Of a stretch of 64,000 bases of DNA, positions 33,355-42,524 are shown piece after piece. The translations under genes were made by a program, and so were the position numbers. Positions within the stretch are counted from its first letter, which is position 1. Every line of letters starts with the position of its first letter. Below the pieces are notes generated by a model. That model was given only the letters and a program-made list of their open reading frames with translations, did no database searches and was not told where the DNA came from. Origin of the DNA: Pediococcus acidilactici DSM 20284 (GTDB taxonomy: Bacteria; Bacillota; Bacilli; Lactobacillales; Lactobacillaceae); the NCBI RefSeq assembly GCF_000146325.1, contig NZ_GL397067.1, forward strand, positions 1,429,628 to 1,493,627. The letters run 5' to 3'.

Positions 33355-33513
33355 ATGCCTTGGACAAAAAAAGATTATCCCAGCTCCATGAAAAATCTCA
33401 AGGAACGGGTGCGTAACAAAGCAATTGAAATTGCAAATGCTTTGTTACAAGAAGGTTATGATGAAGACCGAGCGATCCCGATTGCCATCAGCCAAGCAGA
33501 AAAATGGGATTAG
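33355..33513 (+). CDS. Small stress-associated protein, 52 residues
   Basis: Begins MPWTKKDYPSSMKNLKER at an ATG behind AAGGAGGAA and contains RNKAIEIANALLQEGYDE and IPIAISQAEKW, a pattern I recall from small Gram-positive proteins found near general-stress genes. Cytosolic, helical. Likely co-transcribed with the SDR. Biochemical function unknown. Confidence 0.8.
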   Translation: MPWTKKDYPSSMKNLKERVRNKAIEIANALLQEGYDEDRAIPIAISQAEKWD

Positions 33514-33568
33514 GACCACCCTGAAGATTAGGTGAGCACTAAAAATTGTAAAAAACGAGTGCACTAAA

Positions 33569-33627
33569 CAAAAAACGGTTCATGGGGTGAAAGCTTCCTC
33601 ATGAACCGTTTTTATTTTGTTTTTTTG
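33569..33627 (+). terminator. Terminator of the SDR operon
   Basis: AAAACGGTTCATG pairs with CATGAACCGTTTT, followed by an extended T-rich tail. Confidence 0.9.
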
Positions 33628-33633
33628 ACTTCC

Positions 33634-33746
33634 ATAGAGCCAAAACGTGTGCCAAAAGTTAGTTTGTTCTGCATAACCAAAAATTGACCATCATGCCCAA
33701 TTCAGGCATCATGGTCAATTTTCAGTTAATGCTCGCAAACTACCCG
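33634..33746. repeat. Dispersed hairpin repeat, copy 2
   Basis: It shares ATAGAGCCAAAACGT, TGCCAAAAGT, AGTT.GTT and the end CAAACTACCCG with 13575-13681. The central stem has a different sequence (AAATTGACCAT/ATGGTCAATTT, with one internal mismatch). It lies between the SDR terminator and the convergent coiled-coil gene. The rest of 33514-33851 shows no gene. Confidence 0.8.
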
Positions 33747-33851
33747 ATTTTTGTCACTCTCATTTTTGATTAAGCGGAATAAACTAATTTTTTCAGCTGC
33801 TTTTAATTTGCAAAAACCAGCCAGTTTTGTTTCCACTACGTGTTTTTGATA

Positions 33852-34973
33852 TTAACTTTGGGTGGAACTACTGTTAGATCCGCTGCCCGTATAATTGTAA
33901 TAAGCAGGGTTGGTATAACTATTTGATGAATAATTACCATCGTATGCAGGAGTGTAAGTCCCATCAGTATAACTACTATCATAGCTAGAACTTTCTTCTT
34001 CCGCTGAAGATGCGGCAGCTGCGCTTTCTTCGGCTGCCTTGGAGCTGGATTCCGCCGCGGCCTTAGAACTAGCTTCCGCCGCCTTGGAAGCTGATTTAGA
34101 AGCTTCTTTAGAGGCAGACTCTTCGGCTGCTTTGCGTGCGGCTTCTTCTTCAGCTTCTTTTTGGGCTGCAATGGCGGCTTCTCGTGCCGCTTTTTCGGCC
34201 GCCTTATTTTCCTTATTAACGATTGAACGCAGACTAATTAACTTAGTTTGTTCGTCGACGGTCCGTTGAGACTGCTGATTCTTGCGCATGTCCTTAATTA
34301 ACCCATCAATAGTGGAAACGCTAATTTTTTGGTTTTGTTGGTGAGCTTTAATAATGGTGTTGTAGCGGCGACTAAGTTTATCCGCCGTTTGAACAATTTG
34401 ACGTACTTTTTGTAGATGCTCTCGATACTTTTTATCGAAAGCTTGCGGAACGCTGTTTGCCGACAAAGCCTTCATTTGGTGATTGACTTTTTTAGTAGTT
34501 ACCTTCAAGTCCACCCGGTTTTGTCGGTTAAACAAATGTTGGTAATCCTGTCGAACTTGGTAAGCGTTGGCAGCTTGGTTTTGTGCCTTTTGCAACGCTG
34601 GTTTCTTCGGCCGGTCCTTTAACTGAGCGACATCATGCTTAAGCGTGGCAATTTGTTGCTTGGTGACGTTCTTTTTTAGATCCGAATGTTGGGAATCAAC
34701 GTACAACCGGTCGATCCGGGTCTGCAGCCGGTCAACTTTGCTAGCGTAGAGCGTTTTACTGATTCCCCATCCGCCACCAAAAAGCACGGCACACACTAAA
34801 ATAATGCTACCAATTAAAATTGACCAACGACGCATCACTAAGCGCCGATGCCGTCGTTTAGCGGACCGCCGCCCCCGGTACAGATCGTCTTCGACAAATT
34901 CGTTTTGGTACGGATCGCGCGGATTGATCCAGTGCTTAAATTTCTTTATCCATCTATTTAGTGTTTCGTTCAT
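33852..34973 (-). CDS. Single-pass membrane protein with extracellular coiled coil and Ala/Ser-rich tail
   Basis: A 373-residue protein I do not recognise. Residues 1-48 are basic and cytosolic, a membrane helix follows (SILIGSIILVCAVLFGGGW, about 51-69), then a long external helical/coiled-coil region (70-260), an Ala/Glu/Lys/Ser-rich segment with KAAEESA-type repeats (about 262-325), and a Ser/Tyr/Asn-rich tail (YDSSYTDGTYTPAYDGNYS). The start follows GGGGGA. The layout suggests a wall-spanning or division/envelope protein. No catalytic motif is seen. Confidence 0.75.
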   Translation of the reverse strand: MNETLNRWIKKFKHWINPRDPYQNEFVEDDLYRGRRSAKRRHRRLVMRRWSILIGSIILVCAVLFGGGWGISKTLYASKVDRLQTRIDRLYVDSQHSDLKKNVTKQQIATLKHDVAQLKDRPKKPALQKAQNQAANAYQVRQDYQHLFNRQNRVDLKVTTKKVNHQMKALSANSVPQAFDKKYREHLQKVRQIVQTADKLSRRYNTIIKAHQQNQKISVSTIDGLIKDMRKNQQSQRTVDEQTKLISLRSIVNKENKAAEKAAREAAIAAQKEAEEEAARKAAEESASKEASKSASKAAEASSKAAAESSSKAAEESAAAASSAEEESSSYDSSYTDGTYTPAYDGNYSSNSYTNPAYYNYTGSGSNSSSTQS

Positions 34974-35085
34974 AAAAACTAATCCCCCAAGGTGTCAGCC
35001 AACACGTTTAAATTTAGTTAAATTAAAGTACGAATTATAACTAATTTTATTATACTTTGTTTTAAGAAATTAGGGCAAAAAAACA

Positions 35086-35883
35086 TTACATTAACTCTAA
35101 ATTATTACTCATTTTTTTGAGTTTATGTGTGGCTTCTTCCATAGACATGAGCGATTCGTCGAAAAATGACTCACTAAGCGTAACAAATAAACGCGCGGAC
35201 AATCCGATAAAGGTTTCGTCTAGGGGTTTAGCTGGTAAAACTTGCTTCGGAAGGCAATGATCCGTGCGCGCAAAAACTTCTTTTCGCGGTTTGATAACGG
35301 CCATCCCGAATGTTTCTGAAAGGCCTTTCATTATTAAGTAAGTTAATTCGGCCATCTGTTGGGCCATCAGTAATTTATTACGAATGAATGCTTCTTTAAG
35401 CGGTACTTGGAGCTGGAGACACTTGTCATGGCAATCAAAATTCAAGAACGAAGAGTTCGGGTGATGTTGATCCGTGTAAAAATCACTGAGGTGGTGGGCA
35501 AAAATCCAGTTCGCGGGCCGCCGGGTAGTTCCGTTTAGCGGCACTACCCGTTGGGTACCTAAAACCACCGGGCGAGCTTGTTTAATGCCTAAATAATCGG
35601 TTACCACGCGCAAAAAGATGTCGCAACACGGTTGGTTACGTAAAAAGTTACGGATAAGTTTTCGAGTTGATTGATTAGTAATATGGGGAGGTCGTTCGGT
35701 GTCAATAATCAAGGTAGAACCGGGGCAGCGCCAATGGCTAATATCTTGCAAATAAAGGGTAGTATCGCTAAAAATTCGTGCATCTTTGATGAATGGTAAG
35801 TTAATATCCCGATTCTGATCCGAAAAAATTTGACTTGAGCTGAGCTGCTGAAATTCATCATAGTAGTTCAGTTTGACTTCCAT
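35086..35883 (-). CDS. comK: ComK-family competence transcription factor
   Basis: A 265-residue protein with the ComK pattern: a variable N-terminus, then RPVVLGTQRVVPLNGTTRRP (a counterpart of the KPP..v...FP.....RP segment) and NWIFAHHLSDFY matching the WI.H.h region, followed by LQLQVPLKEAFIRNKLLMA. ComK activates competence and DNA-uptake genes by binding paired AT boxes. The ATG at 35883 has GGAGGAGATT upstream; the frame from 35946 is longer without a ribosome binding site. It is longer than Bacillus ComK (about 190 residues). Divergent from murQ. Its presence beside a broken comX is notable. Confidence 0.75.
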   Translation of the reverse strand: MEVKLNYYDEFQQLSSSQIFSDQNRDINLPFIKDARIFSDTTLYLQDISHWRCPGSTLIIDTERPPHITNQSTRKLIRNFLRNQPCCDIFLRVVTDYLGIKQARPVVLGTQRVVPLNGTTRRPANWIFAHHLSDFYTDQHHPNSSFLNFDCHDKCLQLQVPLKEAFIRNKLLMAQQMAELTYLIMKGLSETFGMAVIKPRKEVFARTDHCLPKQVLPAKPLDETFIGLSARLFVTLSESFFDESLMSMEEATHKLKKMSNNLELM

Positions 35884-36033
35884 ATTAAAATAATCTCCTC
35901 CGAAATGATTACTAATCAATATTTTTTTGCATTTGAATATTATCAAAGCGCTATCACGCTAACAAGTATTTAAGGCGAAATAAGCCCATTTTGCCCATTA
36001 ACCGGTAACTTAGCAGACACATTTGTTTTTAAA

Positions 36034-36131
36034 TGAAATGTGGTTTCACATTTTTGAATAAATTTGCAAATTTTATTGAAATGGTATTTCAAAAGCGGTA
36101 CAATTAAGCAACTCGAATGAAAGCGAATACA
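36034..36131 (+). promoter_or_regulatory. murQ promoter with two RpiR-type operators and a cre site
   Basis: TTGAAA (36076-36081) and TACAAT (36099-36104) have a 17-base spacer. The palindrome TTGAAAT-N3-ATTTCAA (36076-36092) covers the -35 and spacer. A second, TGAAAT-N3-GTTTCA (36034-36048), lies 43 bp upstream centre to centre, four helical turns. TGAAAGCGAATACA (36118-36131) is a full-consensus cre just downstream. Confidence 0.78.
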
Positions 36132-36146
36132 TGGAGGTGCAGAATA

Positions 36147-37040
36147 ATGTTAGATTTAAGTCGGTTAACGACGGAAACCCGTAATCCGCAGACGATGCGG
36201 TTGGATGAATTATCAACGGCAGAAGTCCTCGAAATTATGAACCACGAGGACCAAACCGTGGCGCAAAGCGTACAAAAAGCGCTCCCGCAGATTACTCAAG
36301 CGGTGGACCAAATCGTCAAAAACTTTAAGCAAGGCGGACGGCTCTTTTATATGGGCGCGGGAACCAGCGGCCGGTTAGGCGTGTTGGATGCTGCTGAATG
36401 CGTGCCCACGTTTGGGACTGATCCGGAAATGGTCCAGGGACTAATTGCTGGAGACGAAAAGGCGATGACCGTGGCGGTAGAAGGTGCGGAAGATTCCTTG
36501 ACTTTAGGACCGGCAGATTTAAAGAAACGACACTTAACGGATAAAGACACGGTAGTGGGCATCGCCGCTAGCGGTCGGACACCGTACGTAATTGGCGGAT
36601 TAGACTACGCGCGAGCAATGCACGCTGCCACGATTAGTTTGGCTTGCAACGCGGATGCAGAAATTAGTCAACATGCCGAAATTGCGATTGAAGTGCCGGT
36701 GGGTCCCGAAGTCTTGACCGGGTCCACCCGGTTAAAATCGGGGACCGCACAAAAATTAGTGTTAAACATGCTTTCAACGGTTTCGATGATCGGAATTGGA
36801 AAAGTTTATAAGAACTTGATGGTCGACGTTAAACCAACCAACGCTAAATTAGTGGAACGTTCTAAACGTATTATTATGCAAGCCACTGACGCAGATTACG
36901 AGACCGCAGCCACAGTATTTGAAAAGGCCCACCAAAACGTTAAGGTTGCCATCGTGATGATTTTGACGGGGGTTGACGAAACGGAAGCTCAAAAGCGGCT
37001 TCAAGAAGCCCATGGTTTTGTTAGAAAGACGATTGATTAG
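36147..37040 (+). CDS. murQ: N-acetylmuramic acid 6-phosphate etherase
   Basis: A 297-residue SIS-domain lyase that cleaves the D-lactyl ether of MurNAc 6-phosphate, giving GlcNAc 6-phosphate, in peptidoglycan recycling. MurQ signatures: [19 protein letters not shown], the catalytic Glu region VEGAEDS and [17 protein letters not shown]. The ATG at 36147 follows GGAGGTG; the frame from 36117 would start upstream of it. First gene of a murQ-murP-murR operon. Confidence 0.96.
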   Translation: MLDLSRLTTETRNPQTMRLDELSTAEVLEIMNHEDQTVAQSVQKALPQITQAVDQIVKNFKQGGRLFYMGAGTSGRLGVLDAAECVPTFGTDPEMVQGLIAGDEKAMTVAVEGAEDSLTLGPADLKKRHLTDKDTVVGIAASGRTPYVIGGLDYARAMHAATISLACNADAEISQHAEIAIEVPVGPEVLTGSTRLKSGTAQKLVLNMLSTVSMIGIGKVYKNLMVDVKPTNAKLVERSKRIIMQATDADYETAATVFEKAHQNVKVAIVMILTGVDETEAQKRLQEAHGFVRKTID

Positions 37041-37052
37041 GAGGGAAAAGTA

Positions 37053-39029
37053 ATGACGGATGCAAAAGTAAAGCAAATCGCGCAGGCAATTTACGCTAAC
37101 GTGGGCGGTCCCGGCAACGTAGCCAAACTGATCCATTGTATGACGCGGGTGCGCATGACCATTAAGGATCCTAGCTTGGTTAACATGGCCGGGTTAAAAC
37201 AAATTGACGGTGTGATGGGAGTCGTGGACGACGATACTTTACAAGTAATCGTGGGTCCCGGTACGGTTAACAAAGTTGCCGAAGAAATGGTCCGCGAAGT
37301 TGGAGTGAAACTAGGCGATCCTTTCCCTGAAACGGTGATGGACACAAGTAAGATGACCGACAAGGAGATTGTGGAAGCTAAGGCAGCTCAAGTAAAGGCG
37401 GCCCAAAAGGCTAAGCAAAAACAAACCCCCGTAAAGCGAATTTTGAAATCGATTTCAAATATTTTCATTCCGTTGATTCCGGCCTTTGTCGGAGCTGGTT
37501 TGATTGGGGGAATTGCCGCGGTGCTCTCCAACTTGCTCGTGGCTGGTGATATCAGCAAGAGCTGGACGGATTTAATTTTAGTACTGAACATCATTAAAAA
37601 CGGGGTGTTTGCCTACCTTTCCGTTTACGTTGGTATTAATAGTGCAACCGAATTTGGCGCGACCCCTGGTTTAGGGGGTGTGATCGGGGCGGTAACCTTG
37701 TTAAACGGGATGACTCCCGAAGCTCCGTTACACAATATTTTTAACGGGCAACCCATGAGTGCCGGCCAAGGTGGAATCATTGGGGTGATTTTTGCCGTTT
37801 GGGTACTATCTTTAGTTGAAAAGCAACTTCATCGCTGGGTACCAGATTCAATTGATATTATTGTGACCCCAACGATTACGTTATTAGTTATTGGAATATT
37901 TACCATTTTCCTAGTGATGCCAGTTGCCGGCGTAATTTCAAGTTCCCTAGTTGGTGCAATTAACTGGATTCTAAACATTGGCGGCGCGTTTTCTGGATTT
38001 GCATTGGGAGCCTTATTCCTCCCAATGGTAATGTTTGGTTTGCACCAAATTTTAACCCCAATCCATATTGAAATGATTAACAAAACTGGCGCGACTCCGT
38101 TACTGCCAATCCTTGCCATGGCGGGTGCTGGACAAGTCGGTGCGGCCTTTGCTCTCTGGATTAAATGTCGGCGGAACCGCCAGTTGACTAACTTAATTAA
38201 AGGCGCCTTGCCAGTTGGAATTCTGGGAATTGGCGAACCCTTAATTTACGGGGTAACGTTACCACTAGGACGGCCGTTCATCACTGCATGTATCGGTGGT
38301 GGGATCGGTGGTGCCGTAGTTGGCGGACTTGGTCACGTGGGCGCGATTGCAATTGGTCCTTCCGGAGTGGCTTTAATTCCGTTAATCACTAACGGCCACA
38401 TTTATGCCTACGTCCTCGGACTCTTAGCTGGATATGTCGGCGGATTCGTGGCCACCTACTTCTTTGGAATTCCTAAAGACGCCCTCGTTGGCGATGCTGA
38501 AGTTAACGCTGAAGTTCAAAATGAAGTTCAAGACGACGTGCCAAACAGCTCGACAGCTGTGCGCAGCGGTTCGGTGACCGTGACAACTCCCGTTAGCGGT
38601 AAAATAGTCGGACTTGATCAAGTTCCTGATCCAATGATGGCCCAAGAAGTGATGGGAAAATCGGTAGCGGTAATGCCTGACGAAACTGATTCCCAAATTT
38701 ACGCTCCGGTAGATGGAAAAGTTACTATGGTCGCTGACACTAAGCACGCGGTTGGGTTCCAAGATGAGATTGGTGAAGAAGTCCTCGTCCACATCGGGGT
38801 GGATACCGTGAAGTTAAATGGCAAGGGCTTTGAAATTAACGTTCAAGCTGGTGACCAAGTGCACCAAGGTGACGTAATTGGTAAGGTCGATTGGTCCGTA
38901 ATCCGGGAAGCACAACTTGCACCAGTGACCTTGACAATCATCACCAATTCGGGTGATTATCAAGTTGATAAAAAAATTGGACAAACCGATGTCCAAGCTA
39001 CGTCAATTTTAATGGAGAATCAACGCTAG
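37053..39029 (+). CDS. murP: PTS MurNAc permease, fused IIB-IIC-IIA
   Basis: A 658-residue glucose-superfamily PTS enzyme. IIB is N-terminal (about 1-90) with phosphocysteine in [13 protein letters not shown] is central (about 125-475) with [14 protein letters not shown], and IIA-Glc is C-terminal (about 505-650) with histidines in TKHAVGFQ and [10 protein letters not shown]. coli MurP lacks the IIA, so this is a self-contained version. MurNAc specificity is inferred from position between murQ and murR. The start follows GGAGGGAAAAG. Confidence 0.9.
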   Translation: MTDAKVKQIAQAIYANVGGPGNVAKLIHCMTRVRMTIKDPSLVNMAGLKQIDGVMGVVDDDTLQVIVGPGTVNKVAEEMVREVGVKLGDPFPETVMDTSKMTDKEIVEAKAAQVKAAQKAKQKQTPVKRILKSISNIFIPLIPAFVGAGLIGGIAAVLSNLLVAGDISKSWTDLILVLNIIKNGVFAYLSVYVGINSATEFGATPGLGGVIGAVTLLNGMTPEAPLHNIFNGQPMSAGQGGIIGVIFAVWVLSLVEKQLHRWVPDSIDIIVTPTITLLVIGIFTIFLVMPVAGVISSSLVGAINWILNIGGAFSGFALGALFLPMVMFGLHQILTPIHIEMINKTGATPLLPILAMAGAGQVGAAFALWIKCRRNRQLTNLIKGALPVGILGIGEPLIYGVTLPLGRPFITACIGGGIGGAVVGGLGHVGAIAIGPSGVALIPLITNGHIYAYVLGLLAGYVGGFVATYFFGIPKDALVGDAEVNAEVQNEVQDDVPNSSTAVRSGSVTVTTPVSGKIVGLDQVPDPMMAQEVMGKSVAVMPDETDSQIYAPVDGKVTMVADTKHAVGFQDEIGEEVLVHIGVDTVKLNGKGFEINVQAGDQVHQGDVIGKVDWSVIREAQLAPVTLTIITNSGDYQVDKKIGQTDVQATSILMENQR

Positions 39030-39066
39030 CCACTTATTCATTACGCCAGCGTGAGGAGGGGTGTCG

Positions 39067-39903
39067 ATGAAAAGTGTTGTATTTACTTTGAAAAATCAGT
39101 TGGGTGATTTTACCAAAAAGGAAAAGCAGGTTGCCCGCTTTATCATTAAGTATCCGCAAGCGGTAATTGATTCCAATGCCAAACAGGTTGCTGATCAAGT
39201 GGGAACGAGCGCTGCAACGGTAATTCGCTTAGCCAAACGGGTTTGTAAAAACGGGTTACCCGAGCTGAAAGAACGTCTGAAAAACGAAACGATGGTTAAC
39301 GACAAGTTCTTTGAAGAAATCGATCCGGCAGATACGCTTGAAGTGATGAAACAAAAGATGGAATACCGGATTAACCACACCATCGAGCAAACCAATCGAA
39401 CGGTTAAGGGCGGCGCAGTCCGTAATGCAGCCAAACTGGTGGATCAAGCCGACGTGGTTTACACTTATGGAATAGGAGCTTCTCATTTAGTGGCAGATGA
39501 TTTGCAACAAAAGTTTGGTCGGCTTGGTAAGCCGGTTGCTCAAACGCAAGATGTTCACCTGCTGGCGGCGGAAATGTCCAAAGGCCGTGGCGTGGTCGTG
39601 CTGATCTCTAACTCGGGAGAAACTAAGGAAACGTTACAATTACTAGGTGCCGCCCGGGCGTTAGATTTGCCGGTAGTGGCGATTACCCGGGTATTGAGTA
39701 GCCCCCTGGCCCGACAAAGCACGGTGGTTCTTGCCCATAGTGATAGCGGGGAAGGTAACCAATTGCGAAGCGCAGCGACGACCTCGCTGATGGCCCAACT
39801 GTACGTGGTTGATCTACTCTACTACTCCTTTTTAAAATTACATTTTGAAGATAACGTAGATCAATTGACGAAGTCTCGCAAGATTATTAAAAGTAATTTC
39901 TAA
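39067..39903 (+). CDS. murR: RpiR-family regulator MurR
   Basis: A 278-residue regulator with an N-terminal RpiR HTH (AKQVADQVGTSAATVIRLAKR) and a SIS domain (VYTYGIGASHLVADDL, VVLISNSGETKETLQL). The ATG at 39067 follows GAGGAGGGG. As the last gene of murQPR it should bind the two palindromes in front of murQ and be released by MurNAc 6-phosphate. Confidence 0.88.
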   Translation: MKSVVFTLKNQLGDFTKKEKQVARFIIKYPQAVIDSNAKQVADQVGTSAATVIRLAKRVCKNGLPELKERLKNETMVNDKFFEEIDPADTLEVMKQKMEYRINHTIEQTNRTVKGGAVRNAAKLVDQADVVYTYGIGASHLVADDLQQKFGRLGKPVAQTQDVHLLAAEMSKGRGVVVLISNSGETKETLQLLGAARALDLPVVAITRVLSSPLARQSTVVLAHSDSGEGNQLRSAATTSLMAQLYVVDLLYYSFLKLHFEDNVDQLTKSRKIIKSNF

Positions 39904-39907
39904 ACGA

Positions 39908-39958
39908 ACCAAACACGATTCTTGGTGGCGAAAGGCTACTGGGAACCGTGTTTTTATT
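39908..39958 (+). terminator. Terminator of the murQPR operon
   Basis: AAACACG..TTC pairs imperfectly with GAA..CGTGTTT and is followed by T's. Confidence 0.65.
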
Positions 39959-40020
39959 TAGAGTGGTAAAATTGAAGCGAAGAATCTGGACGATCTTAAT
40001 TGCTATAAGGGGGTTAAGAA

Positions 40021-40698
40021 ATGCAAGCCATGGATTTAGACTGGTGTTTTCGGCTCGTGGTGGCGGCAATTTGTGGTGGTTTTATTGGCTACGAGCGCTC
40101 GGCCCGGCTGAAAAATGCTGGAATTCGGACGCACATTATCGTAGCTTTAGGAGCTGCCTTAGCTATGTTAATCTCTAAATATGGTTTCTACGATTTGTTA
40201 CAACATCCTGGAATTGGGTTAGACCCTTCCCGGATTGCGGCGCAAATCATTAGTGGGATTAGTTTTATCGGTGCCGGAACCATCCTAGTGCGGGGCGCCG
40301 GTGTTAACGGCCTAACTACCGCCGCCGGGGTGTGGGCCACTGCCGCGGTCGGGATGGCAATTGGCTCGGGATTGTACTTCATCGGAATCGCGGCCGCCCT
40401 CCTAATTGTGGCCTCGCAGTCCTTGTTCCGGGACAATTTAGTTTTAAAGTATTTATTACGACACAAACATTTTCACTGCCAGATTTTATTAAAAAATGAC
40501 GCTACGACTTTATCAACGATTCACGCGATTTTTCATGACGTGGGGTTTACCCGGAACACATTTTCCATCAGCAACGTAACCACCGAGCGGATTACGGTGG
40601 AATTGGAAGGGGTTTTAACTGACAAGCAAGATATTGACGCAGTTTTAATGAAAATTGCGAAGAATCCGGCGGTCGTGGAAGTTCAGCGGGAAGATTAG
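40021..40698 (+). CDS. MgtC/SapB-family membrane protein
   Basis: A 225-residue protein with four or five N-terminal membrane helices (FRLVVAAICGGFIGYERS, HIIVALGAALAMLIS, ISGISFIGAGTILV, GVWATAAVGMAIG) and a C-terminal ACT-like domain (HFHCQILLKNDATTLSTIH). The MgtC signature includes GYER and GISFIGAGTI. MgtC proteins modulate Mg2+ stress, phosphate uptake and ATP synthase in other bacteria. The ATG follows AAGGGGGTTAAG. Stand-alone gene. Confidence 0.9.
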   Translation: MQAMDLDWCFRLVVAAICGGFIGYERSARLKNAGIRTHIIVALGAALAMLISKYGFYDLLQHPGIGLDPSRIAAQIISGISFIGAGTILVRGAGVNGLTTAAGVWATAAVGMAIGSGLYFIGIAAALLIVASQSLFRDNLVLKYLLRHKHFHCQILLKNDATTLSTIHAIFHDVGFTRNTFSISNVTTERITVELEGVLTDKQDIDAVLMKIAKNPAVVEVQRED

Positions 40699-40819
40699 GC
40701 GCAGGATTTGTATGAGTTTGCTGGCTGGTCAAGGCCGTAAAGATTAGTAGTTTAAGCACTACCCGAAGGATGGAAAAAATATAAAATCATTTGGGTGTGC
40801 TGACTTTATTAGCATCAAA

Positions 40820-40861
40820 AGTGCTTCTTGAGGATTTTTAAGTTCTGAAGAAGCACTTTTT
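40820..40861 (+). terminator. Terminator after the MgtC-like gene
   Basis: AAAGTGCTTCTT pairs with AAGAAGCACTTT and is followed by T's, about 120 bases after the stop. The rest of 40699-40980 shows no gene. Confidence 0.85.
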
Positions 40862-40980
40862 TAGTTGGTAAAACTTTCAAGTTTAAGAATCGGTATATAC
40901 ATCTTAAAGGTGATAAAGATTGTGTGGAGATAGGGTTACTAATGCAAACCATTTTTAATTAAAAAATGGCAATTTAACGA

Positions 40981-41027
40981 TTGTCTTTGGTTAGATAAAG
41001 GTTATACTTTATTTGTAAACGTTTACA
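40981..41027 (+). promoter_or_regulatory. Promoter and perfect cre for the galactosamine-type PTS
   Basis: TTGTCT (40981-40986) and TATACT (41003-41008) with a 16-base spacer. TGTAAACGTTTACA (41014-41027) is a perfectly palindromic cre directly downstream, predicting strong CcpA repression. Confidence 0.8.
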
Positions 41028-41072
41028 CTTGTTGAAGTTAGATGGGATTTATCTGATGAGGAGATGGATGTA

Positions 41073-41558
41073 ATGGCAGCGAATATTTTAATGACGCGAA
41101 TTGATAATCGTTTGGTACATGGACAAGTCGGGGTGACCTGGACCAGGGCGGTAAAGGCCAACTTAATCGTGGTGGCTAATGACGACGCGGCCAATGACGA
41201 ACTGCAACAAAAGTTGATGGCCACCACCGCGGATTCTTCCGGGGCGGACATTCGATTTTTTACGATTGAAAAGACGATTAACGTGATCAACAAGGCTGCG
41301 GATCGGCAACACATTTTTTTGGTGGTAAAAACGCCTGGTGACTTGCTTAAGTTAGTGGAGGGCGGCGTGCCCGTTAATAAAGTTAACGTGGGCAATATGC
41401 ATTTCGCGCAAGGTAAACGAGAAATCACCAAAAAAGTTTACGTTGACGATCAAGACGTTCACGACCTCCTCGCAGTAGCCCACCAAGGAATTGAAATTTT
41501 TATTCAAGATTACCCGGGGGAAAAACAATATCCGATTACCGAACAGTTATTGAAATAA
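41073..41558 (+). CDS. PTS mannose-family IIB, galactosamine (AgaB/AgaV) type
   Basis: A 161-residue IIB with phosphohistidine H16 in TRIDNRLVHGQVG and AgaB-like stretches (SSGADIRFFTIEKTINVI, VNVGNMHFAQGKREI, KVYVDDQD). The close match to AgaB/AgaV suggests N-acetylgalactosamine or galactosamine uptake, although no agaS, agaA or nagA is nearby. The ATG at 41073 is nine bases after GAGGAG. First gene of a four-gene PTS operon. Confidence 0.88.
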   Translation: MAANILMTRIDNRLVHGQVGVTWTRAVKANLIVVANDDAANDELQQKLMATTADSSGADIRFFTIEKTINVINKAADRQHIFLVVKTPGDLLKLVEGGVPVNKVNVGNMHFAQGKREITKKVYVDDQDVHDLLAVAHQGIEIFIQDYPGEKQYPITEQLLK

Positions 41559-41717
41559 CAGCTAGTTAGTGTAAAGGAAGTGATTTTAGCCCCCCAATTT
41601 TATGACAATATCGCTAAACGTGCTCAGTAACTTGAGTATTCGGGCTTAGCCAATTAGTTTTAAACATACCTGACGATTCAGCTACTGCGCGCTGCTTATC
41701 AAGAGAGGTGAAAATAA

Positions 41718-42524
41718 ATGTCGGTTACTCTCACACAAGGTATTTTAATTGCGATTTGGGCAATGATTTCCGGCCTTGATGCTTGGCTGCAAGCCTTATT
41801 CATTTTCCGGCCCATCATTGTCTGTACGATTACTGGTTTGATTTTAGGAGATTTACAATTGGGGGTTATTGCCGGCGGGCTGACTGAATTAGCCTTTGCT
41901 GGACTAACTCCGGCGGGAGGAACTCAACCGCCTAACACAGTTTTATGCGGGATCATGACCGTAGTAATTGCGGCCACGAATAATACTAACCCCACCACCG
42001 CGATTGGCTTATCGTTGCCATTTGCGATGCTCATGCAGTATATTTTGCTATTCTTCTATTCATCATTTTCCCTATTCATGTCTAAATTTGACCAATACGC
42101 AGCGGAAGGCAATGCCCGTGATTTCAAACGGCTTAATTTTATTCCGCTAACGATTGTCATCGTTTCGTTTGGCGTGGTAGCTTTCCTCAGTGCCTACGCT
42201 GCGCAAACTCCAATGCACGCTTTAGTAAATTCGATGCCGCATTGGTTGACTCACGGCTTTGAATTGGCTGGTGGGATCTTACCTGCGGTTGGTTTTGCAA
42301 TGCTGCTTAAGGTAATGCTGAAACCTAAATATATGCCGTACTTAGTCTTGGGATTTGTAATCGCCAGCATGATTCCATTTTCAAACGTGTTACCGGTAGC
42401 GTTGATCGGGGGCGTTTTTGCCGCGATTGAATACTTCCGGACCCGGGAAAACATGGCTTTAAAGGCCCAAATCAAGGACCTTTCTGCCCGTTCGCAAGGA
42501 GGTGGCATGGACGATGGTATCTAA
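41718..42524 (+). CDS. PTS mannose-family IIC
   Basis: A 268-residue integral membrane IIC of the mannose/sorbose family (GLILGDLQLGVIAGGLTELA, then PAGGTQPPNT). Forms the permease with IID. The start follows AGAGAGGTG. A 159-bp gap separates it from IIB; that gap may hold a gene remnant. Confidence 0.9.
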   Translation: MSVTLTQGILIAIWAMISGLDAWLQALFIFRPIIVCTITGLILGDLQLGVIAGGLTELAFAGLTPAGGTQPPNTVLCGIMTVVIAATNNTNPTTAIGLSLPFAMLMQYILLFFYSSFSLFMSKFDQYAAEGNARDFKRLNFIPLTIVIVSFGVVAFLSAYAAQTPMHALVNSMPHWLTHGFELAGGILPAVGFAMLLKVMLKPKYMPYLVLGFVIASMIPFSNVLPVALIGGVFAAIEYFRTRENMALKAQIKDLSARSQGGGMDDGI

